Shown: positions 41,671-56,600, numbered from the stretch's first letter. The stretch: DNA of 62,500 nucleotides from Mesostigma viride (GCA_009746045.1 RPFO01000050.1:4224093-4286592), one strand, 5' to 3'. Notes: generated by a model not told the origin, from the letters alone. Program-made: numbers and translations.

Positions 41671-44600
41671 CTGCGATCGTGGATCAAGCATACGCACGTG
41701 TGGGCGTGAAGGGACTGCGATAGCACGAATAAAAAACAGGCATAGCCATAAAAGCCACAAAGGCAGCATCCACATAGCCTATACTTTGCAGCATGCATGG
41801 CAGCAAGAACGTGTTATTTTGTAGGGTTGAGCTCATCAGGCACCCTCGATCTGATTAATTAAATCGTGGTTGGAAAGGGGGAGGCGGTGTAAAGTGAAGT
41901 TCAGGATGAAACATGGTGAAAATGATTGAAATACATTACAATTAGCCCCCCCCCCCCCCAATACAACTTAAAGGACCACATTATCTCAAGATCGATGCCG
42001 GCACAACACACCAAGGCACCCAGGCACCCAGACACCCAGGCACTCAGGCACCCAGGCATTTCAGACGTGTCGGGGGTCAAAAAATAAGTACTATTAATTC
42101 TAGTAGCTTTCATGCATGCATACGAACATGCTAGTGATATATTCAGAGGCTAGCGCTGTACATAGTTAAGCAAGATACTGGTGCCATGCAAGAAACAAGC
42201 ATAGTAAAAAACATTTGTCAAACTCGTTCATTCAAAATGCTACATATTTTAGGCCTGTGCACTGGTCGCCTTGTTGATATGTATTCCTAGTATCCGTGCC
42301 TTGAGGCCGTGTATATATTTATTGAGAATGATAATTCACGGAGTTGAGATCGGCATGCAACATAAGGAAAGCCCCCAAAGAGGAAGAGCCGTAAAGAAAA
42401 TGATCACAGGCATGGAAGGATCAAGCCAGCACAACTAATATGTCTACGAGGGTTAAAAACTACAACGACATGCAGCGGCACCTGCTGGCCCACCAGGCCT
42501 GGGAAGATCTACACCGCATGGGTCGCGAAAGGGTGGCCCGGATGCGGAGGTTTAACACATCAGCCACAGTGCGAGTGAGGCCAAAGGACAGATACATAAA
42601 CTACGACATGCCTTGGTTGAATTTTCCCCATACTACGTACTATGCATGTAGTACATGTAGTAAGCATATTACTATACCTTGAGGTCATCATCCATCCCTT
42701 GAGGTCAAACTGGCCCAACTTCCCAGACACCGACGGGCCACATGTTTCTCCATAGACATACAGGTAGATAAGCAGAAGCAACTGTTTGGTTGACTGGGTA
42801 CCTTGAGGTGGTATTGGCCCAACTCTCGAAACACCAAGGGCCCACACTGGTCCTTGGCCGCTTCATAGCACGGCTGGTTGACCAGCGTCTGGCCGGGGGC
42901 GGCCGTCGCGGCGATGCGGGCCGCCCGGTTGACGACCGGCCCAAAGTAGGCGGCGCGCCCGGTGGCCATGTGCGGCTGGCAGTCGCTGGGCACGTCCATG
43001 CACATGCCAATCTGCAGCCGCAGGCCTCTGCAGGGTGCATAGTGCGTCCATAGTGTGGGTTGGGAGTCGTAGGTCGATAACCAGAGGAGGATCGGCGAGC
43101 CACGTGGGGAAGTCCTCAAATGGTTTCAATATGAATTGAAGCCATGAGTTATAAAACCATAATTCTTTTGCGTTCTGCAACTGTACTAGGATAGATGTGG
43201 TCCGGGGCAGGATAACCTTTCCTTTGTAGAACAAACCCAAGTAATGGGGCCGGCAGGGGAACATGCGTTCCTCGTGTGTTTCTTGACAACAAGTGAGTAT
43301 CATGGTTTGTTGCCGTAACTCGACGCTTATGCCTGGCAGCAGTCGTGCATATGATGGGATGCTGCATGATGGTTGCGACTGTTAAAAATCCAACCAAAGA
43401 ACTGATTATGTTGTCAAGGCTGTCGATACTAAGCTGGGTGAGCATTTGCACCTCTGCACCCGCGACAGTAAGCAAGCATGCAGCACTGGTAGATGTCTAA
43501 CATACTAACATATGGTGAAGCTTTCAAGAAGTAAATAACGCGGAAAAGTGCCCACTCACACGGTAGTACACGTTACGAAGCTAGCACGCGGGCTTTGGGA
43601 CGCCTATGCTAAATAAGGGAGGCAAAAATTCCAGTAGTAGTCCTATCGCATGCTGCTGAGAAAGAAAGGCAATACCGGAAGCTCTGGCACATGAACTTCT
43701 GCTATCTGAACAAGGGAAGGCATGCCAGGATCCCTAGCAGATACCATAGCCCTGGAACCTCCTTCCTGCTATACCCTTAAGCCACGCCTACAGCTGGGCA
43801 AAGCGACTCTTATGAAGGGGTAGCCATCGCGAAGGCTAGTATGGTGGTCACGGTCACTGCAATGGCCACTGTCATGGTCACCATCAGACGAGGGGTGGCC
43901 CTCGCGAAGCCTAGGCCAGCGGCCAGCCGGTGTGTTCTCAAATCAGCTGAGTTGTCAGCTTTGCTGCTGCAAAGTACCAAAGTGGGACGGTAGCAAGCCG
44001 AGATATGTAATTGGACACCACACGCGTGAAAGCCACGGATATGGATACCATCTCGACATTGGAAAACCCGACTCCACGCAGAGATAGCACAGCTCAGCGG
44101 TTTCTGCTCAGTTAATCCAGTAATCTGTATGAACAAACCAGCTGGTAGGGCTTGTGATCGCAGTGAGTCGGACCCGTTCACGTCCGCAGGGTTAAAAGGC
44201 CATTATGCTGACGCTACAGGATCCTCTACTACCTATACCTATCTAACCCTCCCCAGGATATTGGACGGACGCAACCCATCGTGTCATAATACACAACGGC
44301 ATAGGACAATCGATAACACAATTTATAAGTAATATGTAATCAACTTATTGATATAGGACAATCGATGCCACAATAAGTAATACGTAATCAACTCATTGAT
44401 GTAAGACAATCGACGTCACAAGCTCAAGTATGGGCTTACGTGGAGATCGGCGTGCGAGTGACGCCTGGCACTTTACCTGAAGACCTGGTGACCCGTTGCC
44501 GATCAAAAAGTTCAGCCAGGCAAGGAAACATCTTGCAAGTTGCGATACGAGGTGCGGTGGGTTGGACTAGAGTGCAGGGCCGCTTTACGCTAGCACGATA

Positions 44601-47600
44601 CCGGGCATCCTGTAAACAAAGAGCCATGATTTGTGTTTGTGCAGAGGCTCATTTACCTGAAGACAGCCTGGTCCTTCGCCAAGCCGCCTTCTATATCTGG
44701 CATTCCATGTTTGATGACCTCTGCCGCTTGCTCCTCTTCCAGCAGCTTTGGACTCCAAGGGAGGTCCATCGCCTCCCGTTGGATCGTTTCGGCAAATTGG
44801 ACGGCCTTCGCGGCCGACCGGAACGCCAGCAGGAAGTTCCCTTCCTTCTCCTCCACCTCGTACGCCTCAAATTCCGCCAACCGACTTTGCACAAATGCCA
44901 CCAGCAGGTCCACGCCCCCCTGGTACCCTGGCGTCTTGCGCAGGATCTTGGCGTAAGCCACGTACATGAAAGCGATCACCACAGGGTCCTTGGGGGGCTC
45001 GCCCCTCACATAGCACTCGGCCGCGGGCGCATCAAAAAAGGAGGGCCCCAGCTGCTTTGTGGACTTGAGGGGGGGGAACGGGGCGCGCTTGGCCAGCTCT
45101 TTGGGAAGCACCTGCATCAGGTGGATGGGGGGCAAGCCCTCCTTTACCTGGCAGGGACACAGCCAAGGATGAGGTGGGGCCGGCGATAGCAGAGCGTTGG
45201 TTCATGATTGCAGGCAGAGCGTCCCGACAGAGCATGTGTTAGAGCTGAAACCCCCTACAGAAGTATTCGGGTAAATAAGGCTAGATATAATGGATATGAT
45301 GTGCAACTGGTACAAGCGCTTGTTAGGGCTCTGTAACCTCCTCACAGATGTGTGTGACTCAACGCACTATACATAGTAGACAAGGGCTTCTAAAGCACCT
45401 GTGACGGCTCCATGCCCCCCTAGTGGCACAACTACTGGTTCAACTTAGTGAAACCGCTTCAACTCCTTGGCATATCCTTGACCCAAAACTGTTGTTGAAC
45501 GAAAACTCCTTGCCAAATCCTTAACCCTGAGCCAGTTGTTGAAACAAACTAAGCGTCACAATGCAGACATGGGCGCAACGGTTACAGGTATCCCACGAGC
45601 CAACTTCCCAAAGTACTACACCCATCAGCCTGCCCATGGTCTTCCCCTTGTAACCACTTTGAACATGCTCCCACAACTCATGATTCATTGAATTCAGGCG
45701 CCCACAGGACTGTTCATTTGCCAGAGACATGCTCTGACCAAGTGACATGACACTTTCCGCAGTGCTCCCCAAGGCTAACCACCAGAGCAAACAAAATTAA
45801 CTACATAGTTATTAAAATCACATTGTTACTATGTCAACATCAACTACATCGGTGTGACAGATGATGAATAGAAATGACAACACGTATCAGTCGCCCGGTG
45901 CTATGGACCCACCTCATGGATGCCCATGTGGTGGCAGCTAATGAATAAAGGATCACACCTATCACCACCTATCAATAACCCATATAGGTATTAGGTAACA
46001 TACGGTATCTAGGGAGAGGCTGAGCACCCACCTCATGAATGCCCATGTGGTGGCACACAGTATTAGTCATGTGCATGCCAAGCGAGCGCCACGCTTGCAT
46101 CGACAGGAGCACCTGGCCGCCCGACGCAATGTCCCGAATTGCCCTTGCCACGTCCACATAATCCCCTTGACCCAGCTGCTTGATCGTAATGGGCACCTGG
46201 GCTGCATCCATGACCCGCACGTGGATGCCCACGCGCACGCGAAGACCCCTGAAGAGCATTTTCCCTGTGAACCGGCCGAGCTTCCCCGCTTCAGCATCTG
46301 CATGCTTCAGCACTGGCAGCGGCCAGTCACAAGGGCCCTCCCGAAGCGACCGCAGCCGCTGGTGCTTGAGCCTCGTCAAGGGGACCATGGGGGGCTTGGC
46401 GAGAAGCTGCGGGTACAGGAGGCTGGATTGGAGGGCCATGGCGAAACCAACCGCGTTGACGGGGTCCAGAAAGGCGAGGGTGAATGCGCCTTCCGTGGCA
46501 GCGGCCGGGAGAGCCTTGAACTGGGACAGTAGGAGGCGGACCACCTATTACAGAAGACAGACGAGTCACACAAGAAGCAAACAAGAGGCAAATAAGAAAC
46601 AGTAATTAAATAGAAGTAGTATATGCTACTATACTATATGTATTCAAATGCAATAGGCACCAGATATCACACACCTCCAGTTTCTCGTCCACCACTAAAC
46701 AATGCTAATAATAAAATATTCATGATTATAAATTATCACAAGAATGACAGTAATACAAAAGGATAATAATTGGGTGATGGGGGGGAAGATTCTGAGCGAG
46801 ATTTGAGGGACATAGTCCTCCAGTCTCCAGAGAGACGGAGGAAAGGTAGTTGAAGGAGACACGGGGAGAAAGAAGTGTATCATGCTCTTAGCTGATGATA
46901 CTATCTGTTGGGCCGGTTACGCGATGATGCTCATGGCAGGTTCTGCTTTCTGATCAACGTACCGCTTGGAAGACTTCCAGCGCCCTCCTTGTTTCTCGTG
47001 CATCCCACGCGAGCAGGTCGGCCAACCCGTCCACATCTGCAGATAGTCAAAGAATGAGCAAGATCAGTATTATTAACAAGAGGGTCAGCCCAGCCACACC
47101 TGCGATAGTGAAACAATTAGCAATACCAGTATGATTAACAAGGCAGTCAGCCCAGCCGCATCTGAAAAGTTCTGGGCAGGATGCCAGCAGCAATTGCAAC
47201 AAGGCAGGAACATATTTCCGTTTCTCTTATCAAAATATATTACAGTCCTTCAAAACTATCCATTGGGTTTGGTGGGAAGGAACTCCAATAGACCCAAAGC
47301 TAGCAATGTATTTGGATTTGGTGCCAAACTGACGCGAACCCAACTAAAAACGTGAACCCAACTCAAGACGTGAACCGGGCCACTGAAATGTACGAACTGC
47401 ACTAGAACATGCTACTTTGTACTGATTGCCTAGTAGGATGCGGGATGCGGTCCCGCGTCCGCAAAACCACGACTATCCAAAGGAAGCCATGGATGCAACT
47501 TCAATCAATCAACTTACCACATGAATGAATTTAGGATGATTGTAATGTTGACAACTGCAGCGGCAAGCAGCGGGGTGCGATGCAACATGTACATGCGCGA

Positions 47601-50600
47601 ACCAAACCGGGATATGGAGCGTACGTTGCGAGGCAAAGCATCTCTTGATAAATCATATTAGAATGATGATATGATGATGATTAGCCTTGCTTCACCAAGG
47701 AATCAGGATTCTAAAGAAAGAACTATGCGAGGCAGAGGACTCCTCAATAGGGAAGAAAATACTACGTGGGAAAGACCCCCGCTAGAAAAGCAAAATCAAA
47801 CCGCTTAATCGGGGATGATTTGCAAAGCAGTAGCACTCATCCATGGCCACAACTCTCCCACTCCCCCATCCCACCCCCACCCCCACCATTGTGCGGAAAC
47901 CTTTTGCCCCTCTGCTTCTAAGGTTCCGCACAATATTACCAGCGATAACCACTCGCTGGTCCACTCAAGTTCATGCCAGTGGTAATATTGTGCGGAACCT
48001 TTTTTTTTCCGCACAATATTAGCCTGACTCCGGCATGAAATTGAGTGTACCATCGAGTGGTTATCCCTGGTAATACTGTGCGGAACCTTAGGAGCCAAGT
48101 GGCAAAAGGTTTCCGCACAATGTTAACCTAACTCCCGCCCCCCCCCTCCACTCACCCATGACCCCCCGCCCCCCACTTCTCCCCTCCCCCCCCGCCCCCC
48201 CCACAACGCACCCAGGGCCACCACTCCCTCCCTCACCTGTCACAACTATCCCGCACTCCCGCCTCAACTCACCCATGACCACCACGGACAAACTAGCGTT
48301 CCCCGCCACCAGTTGCCCGTTACGAAGCAATGCGTCCGAAAGCCAGACGTCCCCAGGACGGGGTCCACCCCGCCTCCGCTTGGCTAAGTAGGCCGAACCT
48401 AGCAGCCCCACCAGCCCGGGAAGGAGCACGCATGGAATGAGCGTCGCTAGGAGGATACGCCGGCGCTGGTCCTCCCCACCCAGCCAGGTATCGACGGGAT
48501 CCGAGCAGAAAGGTCCCGTCCAGCCCCGCTGGCACAGGCAGGTCCCCTGGGATCCGTCCGCGGTCCCTGCGGGCGCTTCCTTGGGGAACTGGCAGGTGCC
48601 GTGGCCTGAACATGCAGTCACGTTCTTGGGGGCGGACATGCCGATGTCCACGCAACCCTGGCGGACGTCACACAAGGGATTGAAGACCCCTAGTTGGCCC
48701 TTTGAATAGCCCTTCTCGTAGTTCTCGATCTCGCACGCCACGCGCCAGGGGTACTTGATTGGCAGCTGGTCGTAGCGGAGCAGCCGCTCAGTGCGCACCT
48801 CCCCCACAATGCGCTCGCCCGTCTGTTGCTCCAGCGCTGCTGCCATCGCAGACAGGTAGGTTGACAGGTACATCTGCGCCGGTGTGCACGACGGGATAAC
48901 GGCATGGAATACGTGTGACTAAAATAAATCCTTGTCATAGCCTGGTCATAGTGTACTTTATAATCTATTCTTTTCACAGTATACAAGTACAACAGAGGCG
49001 AATTTTTCATGAACTCACATCTCTACCCTGCAGCACCCATGCTATTCCGACGATTTCCATTGGCACCATGTCCTCACGATTATAATTGTAGCCACTGCTG
49101 TCACTGTTGCAGGATCTGCAAGTGATAACACAGCACTACTCTCACTACATCTGTAAGTAACAGCAATCTATGTGCATACCTTCCCATGCAGTCAGCGGTG
49201 TGCTCCTCATTACAAACGTATACTGGCACATCAGATTAAGATCACTAAGCTCCCAAGAAGACCAGCATTTTATTGAAACAATAAGAGAGCCCTGCCACAA
49301 ATGCAGCAGTTACAGTGGCTTTAAGGTTTCTCAGTCCGCACGTGGAAGCAGGAAGCCTCCAGGGTGGGAGGGAGGGACAGAAACAATTGCAGAACATTGC
49401 CTGCTTAGCTTGCTTAAGGCATGGTCCGCCGGCATACAAGCTGACATCATTCTAAATTAATTACCACCGGCATGTATCACGCACCGGCCTGAACGGTGCT
49501 GAAAACGTCACAAAAACTAGCGTGGCCACGCACCCCCCAAGAAAATACGTCAACCGTACAGGTAGTCATACAAGGTCCTTAAGACTAACAAACTGCCCAT
49601 GGACCCTGTAAGTCGGTCCGAGTCCACTACATAATAGTTCATCAGGACTTACTAACAACATTCAGTCAAAGCTTTGTTAGGCAACCAGCCCGACCCTACA
49701 GGTCCCTAGCTTCACGGCCGATGCACTGCATGCTAACAAAGACAAGAATCTGGAATCCGGAATCTTCCTGGATCTCTGCAATAAAGTCTATAAATCCTAC
49801 TACATATTTATTATTCGGGCCACTCAACAATAGTCACCAACCCTTATAAACAACCGGGTCCTTCAAGGAGAATCAGAAAAGCTTGAAACCTTTTGTAAAT
49901 ATCATAGAAGTATTAGTCAACCGATGTCGTAGACAGCCTTCTACATCGAAGGCCAAGGCATAGCGGCCGTATCTTTCCCGCATGAGTTAATTACACTACA
50001 TTTAGAGAAGACCGATTACTAGATCACTAAGCTCCCAAGAAGACTTTGATCGAACAATGAATAGGCCTGCCATACATGCAGCAGTTACAGTGGCCTTCAG
50101 GACTCTCGGTCCGCACGCGGAAGCAAGAAGCCTCCACTTAAGTAACCCCCCCTGGCACCAACCCCATTGCGCCGATCAATGATAAGAGCTACAATTTTTA
50201 GAATAATCACTACTTTGTAAGGTTTTCAGTGGTTTTGTTTGGAGCAAGCTGCTCAAAACAAAGGACGTTAGTGCAAAAAAATGTAATTCTTGTAGCAAAA
50301 CGTTTTTGAAGCTCTTTTGTGAAACGCTTTGCTACAAGCTCATTGTCCCGCCCGATTTGGAAGGTATGGAAACGCAACAGCAACTTGATGCAAAGATGCC
50401 TTGCAGCAAGTTGCTCCAAATAAGAAGCGCGCCTAGGAGCGGCCTGGTCTCTCTTTGGTCGTTACAATATGAAGAGTCAATCTGAAAATGCCTATACCTT
50501 GTGCCTTGGGGCAAGTCACAAGGCCCTTCTCCCACTCCAGTCTCGTGACCACCATGCGCAAAAGAGCGTGTCGCAACATCCTAAATGGCGACTCAGCCCA

Positions 50601-53600
50601 TACTAGGCTTTTTTATAACTCCCGCAGGGGCCTGCTGGTTACAAAGCCGCAGAAGCCGGTGACCACCCCAAAAGCGAGGCCCAAAAAAGAGCCAGCATTC
50701 AACAATTTCGGAATAAACTAAAAAGGGAAGGGTTTTACAAGTCCATAATGGACCGAGCCACACAGCAGGTGCTGAGCCAAAAAAGGAACGCCAAAGGTCT
50801 CGCGCTGCCTCCTCCCTAATACCCCTCTCCGACTCGAGTCTCTCAATAGGGAATAATTTTAAGCTTTGAAGCGCAACCCTCGCATGGCTCCAACAGTCCC
50901 CAATCACCCCTCCTCGGCAGGGGCAACTGGACAACGGACCTGCCGCCTCAACAAAAATTAATAAATAATAACTTTTCTGAAAACAGGCCGTTCCTGACAG
51001 GAGCCTGGGTCGTGACCTCTAGAGTCCGGGCCACAACTCATGCATTATTGCAAGGTGGCAATCTGCGATGTGACACTAGGAACCGTTTTAGAAACATATA
51101 AACAGCCGAAGCTGGTCAAGCCGCCGAAATCATGTGCCCCATCCTTCGCCCATGCCAAAAAGACCCACAGCCGGGGAAAACGGCATGTGGGTTAAATTTA
51201 ATTTTTCTTTCCGTTGCACGACCAACTCTGCTACGCTTGGTCGAACAACTTTATAGCGGTTGTGCCACCATCTGCCTCTATGCTATGAGGCAGATGCAAG
51301 CGCACTAAATGTGCAATTTTGCACAGGCGACTGTTCCCGCCACTGTCTCAAAGAAACAATTGCGGATCATTGCCTGCCTAGCTTGCATAGTCCGCCGACA
51401 CACAAGCTGACATCATTCTAAATTAATTACCACCGGCATTCGTCACGCACCGGCCTGAATGGTGCTGAAAACGTCAATAAAACCAGCGTGGCCACGCACC
51501 CCCCAAGATAGTCCGTTAACATTACAGGTGGTTGTCCAAGGTCCTTGAAACTAACCAGCACAAAACTCGCCCATCCACCCCGTGGGTCGATCCGAGTCCA
51601 CTACACAATGATTAATCACGATTTACTAACGACATTCAGTAAAAAATTCGTTAGGCAACCGGCCGACCCTACAGGTCCCTAGCTTCACGGCTGGTGCACT
51701 GCTAACAGAAAAAATTACGGATCTTTGCGAGCAAGTCGTATAAATCCTACTATTTATTTTTCGGACCACTTAACAACAGTCACAAACCCTTATAATTTAT
51801 AAACAACCGGGTCTTCAAGGAGAATCAGACAAGCTTGAAACCTTTGGAAAGATCGGAAGACAGCCTTCCACATCATAGGCCAAGGCATAGCGGCCTTATC
51901 TTTCCCGCATGCGTTAATTAAACTACATTCAGAGAAAACTGATACAACTAGACAGGATTACTCCTACTATCACTCTGTTGATAGTAATAGCTCTTGTGCG
52001 TACCTGCTCATCAAGGCAGCCCAGGACAAACTCCTCATGTGCCGTCAAGTTCCATCGCAGCAGCGCCAAATACTCCAAGTCCGTGCACTTCTGGGTGATC
52101 AACCGCACCTGCGGCAACTCCGGCTGTTCCTCTGCCAGCTGCGCCAGCATCGGCAGAATCGTGTCGGCCACGAAATGGGAGAGGGCGAAGACCATGAGGG
52201 TATCTATGGGCGTAGGCCCCCCTCGTTCCTCCAAGAGGCGTGCGGTCAGCGGCTGCATAAACGCTTCGCCCAAGAAGACGTCAAGGCCTTGCATGACCTG
52301 GCCGCACAAAACAGCAAATATGAGTATTTGAATAGCTCAAGGAAAAGTACAAACTAGGAAGACGTTGACGACTTGCATGACCTGACCGCACACAACAGCA
52401 TATAGGAATAGCTCAAGAGTAAGTATTAACTAGGAAGACGACAAGGCCTTGCATGACCTGCATGGCTGCATCATGCGACGGCAAATAGTTAAATAACAAA
52501 ATTAATAGTAAGAGCGTGATTAGTTACAAGGCCTTGCATCACCTGCCCCCACGAAACAGCAAATAGGGGCAGTGATGCCATGGAATCCGCAACAAATCGG
52601 ACATGAGGCCTTGCACGGCCTGGCCACACATAACGACAAACAGTAGAAGGTAGGTAACGATATCAAAATGTAACCAAATAATGAGTCACAAGCCCTTGCA
52701 TGACATGGCCATTGGATACCCTTTGTTAACAATATTAGCAATATGAACAGTAAAATGCTGGTGAACAGTAGTAACAACAATAATGATAAATGTACTAATC
52801 AGTTAGTCACAAGCCCTTGCAAGACCTGGACAGGCGTGTACGAGGATTAAATAGTGAGTCCTCGTGTACGAGGATGCTACAGCCAGGAACCGCTAAAGAG
52901 AATATAGAGAAAGGTGAAGCACTCTTACATACCCCAAAACTAAGAACTCTATGCTACCTAAATTGAGTGGGCCGGCGACCTATACCTCAACATAATGAAC
53001 ACAAGGATGTACTTCGAATATGTGAAGAAAGCCCCACACACCCTAAGACAAGGAATGTAAGGGGTAAGGGGATATCTAATAAATCGCCAGCAGCAAGAAT
53101 GTGAAACCAACCCCTTCAGGGGCGGGGAGTTGCCTTGCGAAACCGTGGTCGCTATGATCTACCAGCATCTGCCACTGTGATCAGCTCGTAAGGAATAGCA
53201 GGCGCCGGCTACTAATCATGAAGTAGGCATGTCCTTGTCGAAACCGTGAACGTGGTAAGAGGCTCAGTAGGACCATTAAGTAGACGAGCGCGGCCTTGAA
53301 GGAGAAGACGAGAAGAGGGGAACTGGCATATGATGCCGTCTAGCGACATTGTCCCGAGGTGGCATCTATCCGGTGACCGGAAGTTACTGGCGTGGACGCC
53401 TAGTTAGGGCATTCTCGGTATGGCCTGTTTAGGGCTGGGTTTAGGGTTTATTAGAGTTGATACTGCCCTTGCGGTGTGCTGAGGCAGTGGGGCCACTCAC
53501 AGCGGGTAGGTGCGTCTGAATCCCAGTAGCCCTCCTTAATTACCTCTTTGAAAGTGGAGAATGCCCACGGCACTGCGGCATGGCTGTCTGCAAACCCTGC

Positions 53601-56600
53601 TGCCTATTACCCACCGTCATCTATCACATCGTTTCTACTAAGACCATCGCGTAGGACAAATATGACAGCAATCACCCACCTTCATAGGGCTTGAATAATA
53701 GCACTCAGGCACCTGCATATAGCGCTTGGATAATAGCACTCTGACACCCACCTGCATAGGGCGTGGATATTAACAGCGCTTACCCACCTTCATAGGGCTT
53801 GAATAATAGCACTCTGACACCCACCTGCATAGGGCATGGATATTAGTAGCGCTCACCCACCTTCATAGGGCTTGAATAATAGCACTCTGACACCCACCTG
53901 AATAGGGCATGGATATTAACAGCGCTCACCCACCCATAGCAGGGCATAGATGACAGCTCTCATCTACCAGGACAGCATCTATGCATGCGACAGATCTCGG
54001 CCACCCGCATACGGTCCACTCATGTTCTCTTTCTCACCTGCGCGGTCCGATTTGTCAGGGGGTTCGCGAGTAGCCCCCACGCGCCCGTGCGATTCGCTGC
54101 ACTGCCATGTAGGGTGGGCGGGAACTTCCAAATATTGGGCAGGGGCGCATAGCCTTCTCCTAGGAAATTCGCCACGAGGGATTCCACGAATTCCCACGTG
54201 ACACTGAGATAGCCTACGTTGTTGTGGACGAGCAAGTGCCGCCCTTCGAGCTGCCTCGCGAGCTCGCCCAGGTACTGCGCGCAATATTTCAGTTTCGGGC
54301 CCACGAAGGACCTCGCCTTGTACTTGTCGAGGAAGGCGTCAATGCTGACTTCGGGCGGTTGCATGTAGCCCAGGTAGAGTGGCTTGCCTGCCGCGACCAC
54401 TGAGTGCATCGCGGCAAGTATTCTCGCGCTAGTTTCCACCAAGTAGGCGTCCATGCTGATGGCGCCGCGGTAGAAAGTCCCGTTGGCGACCTCGGCGTAT
54501 GCGGCGAGTTGGGCCAGGACTTCGACGTTGTCGTAGATGGTCCTGTTGGTTGTGTAGTATTTAGAAAGAGGACGGGGAGCGGGCATCATGGCTATTTGGT
54601 GAAGAAAAAAAGACGGGAAAATGGTCCTGTTGGGTGTTGAGAGGGCCAACCATGGGAAAGATCCTCGTGGTTATCTACTGAAGATTACGGGAATCGCCTG
54701 AGTCGTGGAATTATCTATTTCCGATCATTAGGGGGGAGAGAGCGCCTGTGTTACCTGGACTTTTTGAGCTATCTGCTCATTTTATAGTTATGTTGCGGCG
54801 GGCTCAAAGGGGGCCGATCTGCGGCCTGTAGCTCTACCGTACGTCACCTACACCATGTGGGGTGCTTGTGTTACTTAGGACTAGAATAGAATAGGACCGG
54901 CGTTGCGCCGGTACTAGTGCCTACTGTCAACCCTGCCCGCCCTGAATTGAGGGGGGCGCGGCGCCTTGAGAGCATGTGCTTTGTTTTCATTTTCACACCG
55001 TACGGTGTGGTGAAGGTAGGGAGGCCTTTTTGCAGCTCCCACCCACCCACCCTCGCTGCTGCTAGGGACAAGATTGGACCAAGGGGGCATGTGCTGGGCC
55101 ACAGCATGGTGAACTGGCCTAACTTGACAATGACTTGTACAATGATGTTGAGGGTGTGGCTAGGCTCAACTGTTTAAGCCTGCACACACTTATTGTAATA
55201 AACTTGTTTCCCTGGTAGGAAGGCACTCCAATGGACCTTAGCTTAAGCACCTATGTAGCATTGGAAAGAGAGAGAGCCGGGATTATCGAGAAAAGATCGA
55301 ACGGGCATGGCCTCATGTTCACCAATAAGAGTTAATGGGGAGACCGACAAACAGCCTCATGGCTACCTACAAACGATGGGGCAGGGCATCATGGTGATCT
55401 GCTGAAGATCAAGGGGCCAGACCCTCGACGTCAACTAGGAAATTATGGAGGGAAAAGAGCATCATGACTAGCTACCCGCAGGGCAAGGGGAGAGAGACTA
55501 TACAGGGAAAGCCTCATATTTAACGAGGATGTGATCAAGGGGAGAGAGACTACACAGGGGAAGCCTCATATTTAACGAGGATGTGATCAAGGGGAGAGAG
55601 ACTACACAGGGGAAGCCTCATATTTAACGAGGATGTGATCAAGGGGAGAGAGACTACACAGGGGAAGCCTCATATTTAACGAGGGTTTGATCAAGGGAAA
55701 AACTCCTGAGGCTATTCGCAGAAGATCAAAAGGAGAAAGACTCCAGAAAACTTTTTTAATAAAATAGATAGAGAAGTCGGCCGCATGATTACCTGTAGCG
55801 GCATTGTGCATGTTGACTCAGTTGACGTGTGAAATAAATGAATGTTGAGGATGAAGCAGACAGGTCGGAAGGTGTTTGTCCCAGGGGTTGGATATAGGGT
55901 GAGGAAAAGGCGAGCGAGCTGCAAGCGATACGTGGAAGTAGCTGGCAAACTGCTGTAATCCGCAATTTCTGACAAACTTATTCCGTGCGTCGTGATAGGA
56001 ACAGTCAGCAGTGATGTGCGTGATTCATCCATAGACGATGTGGTGCCTCAAAACCAGGTTTTGTTGGCGTCTGGTGACAGGCATAAACAGCGCCAATGTG
56101 CGCCCAGCCCTAGTGTCGATAAGCCCACTGCACTCAGTTGAGTACAAACCGTGGGCCTACAGGCACTACACAAAAACTTGCGTGCTGCACAAACATAACA
56201 GTGCGTTTGAATCGTATCAGATGGCTATTGTCTACAGGCCCAGTGTACTGAATTGTGTACAAAGCGTGGGCCTACAGACGCTAGGTATCAAAGACACAAC
56301 CAGGTATGCACACAGCTGCTTCTTGAGAGCAGGACATTACCTGAATACACGGTAGATAGGGACAGGTATGTAAATAACTGCTTCTTGAGAACAGGAGATT
56401 AGCTACTTGAATACACAGTAGATAGGGACATCACTTGAATAGCAAGTTACCGGGCCACAACAAGAGATTGCGATGCCTCTGCAGAAAGCTAATTGTCTTG
56501 GTATGAGTTACTAGATACCCGACTTATACTACCATCATTAATTAATGAATGACTATCACTAGCATCACACTAGCAGTATACTACTAGTGCACAGATACTG

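Noticed and set aside
50593-50934. 113-codon minus-strand frame in the cyclase intron, considered as the missing exon
   Set aside because: No splice sites with the needed phase and no cyclase-like or membrane-receptor motif. It could not be supported.
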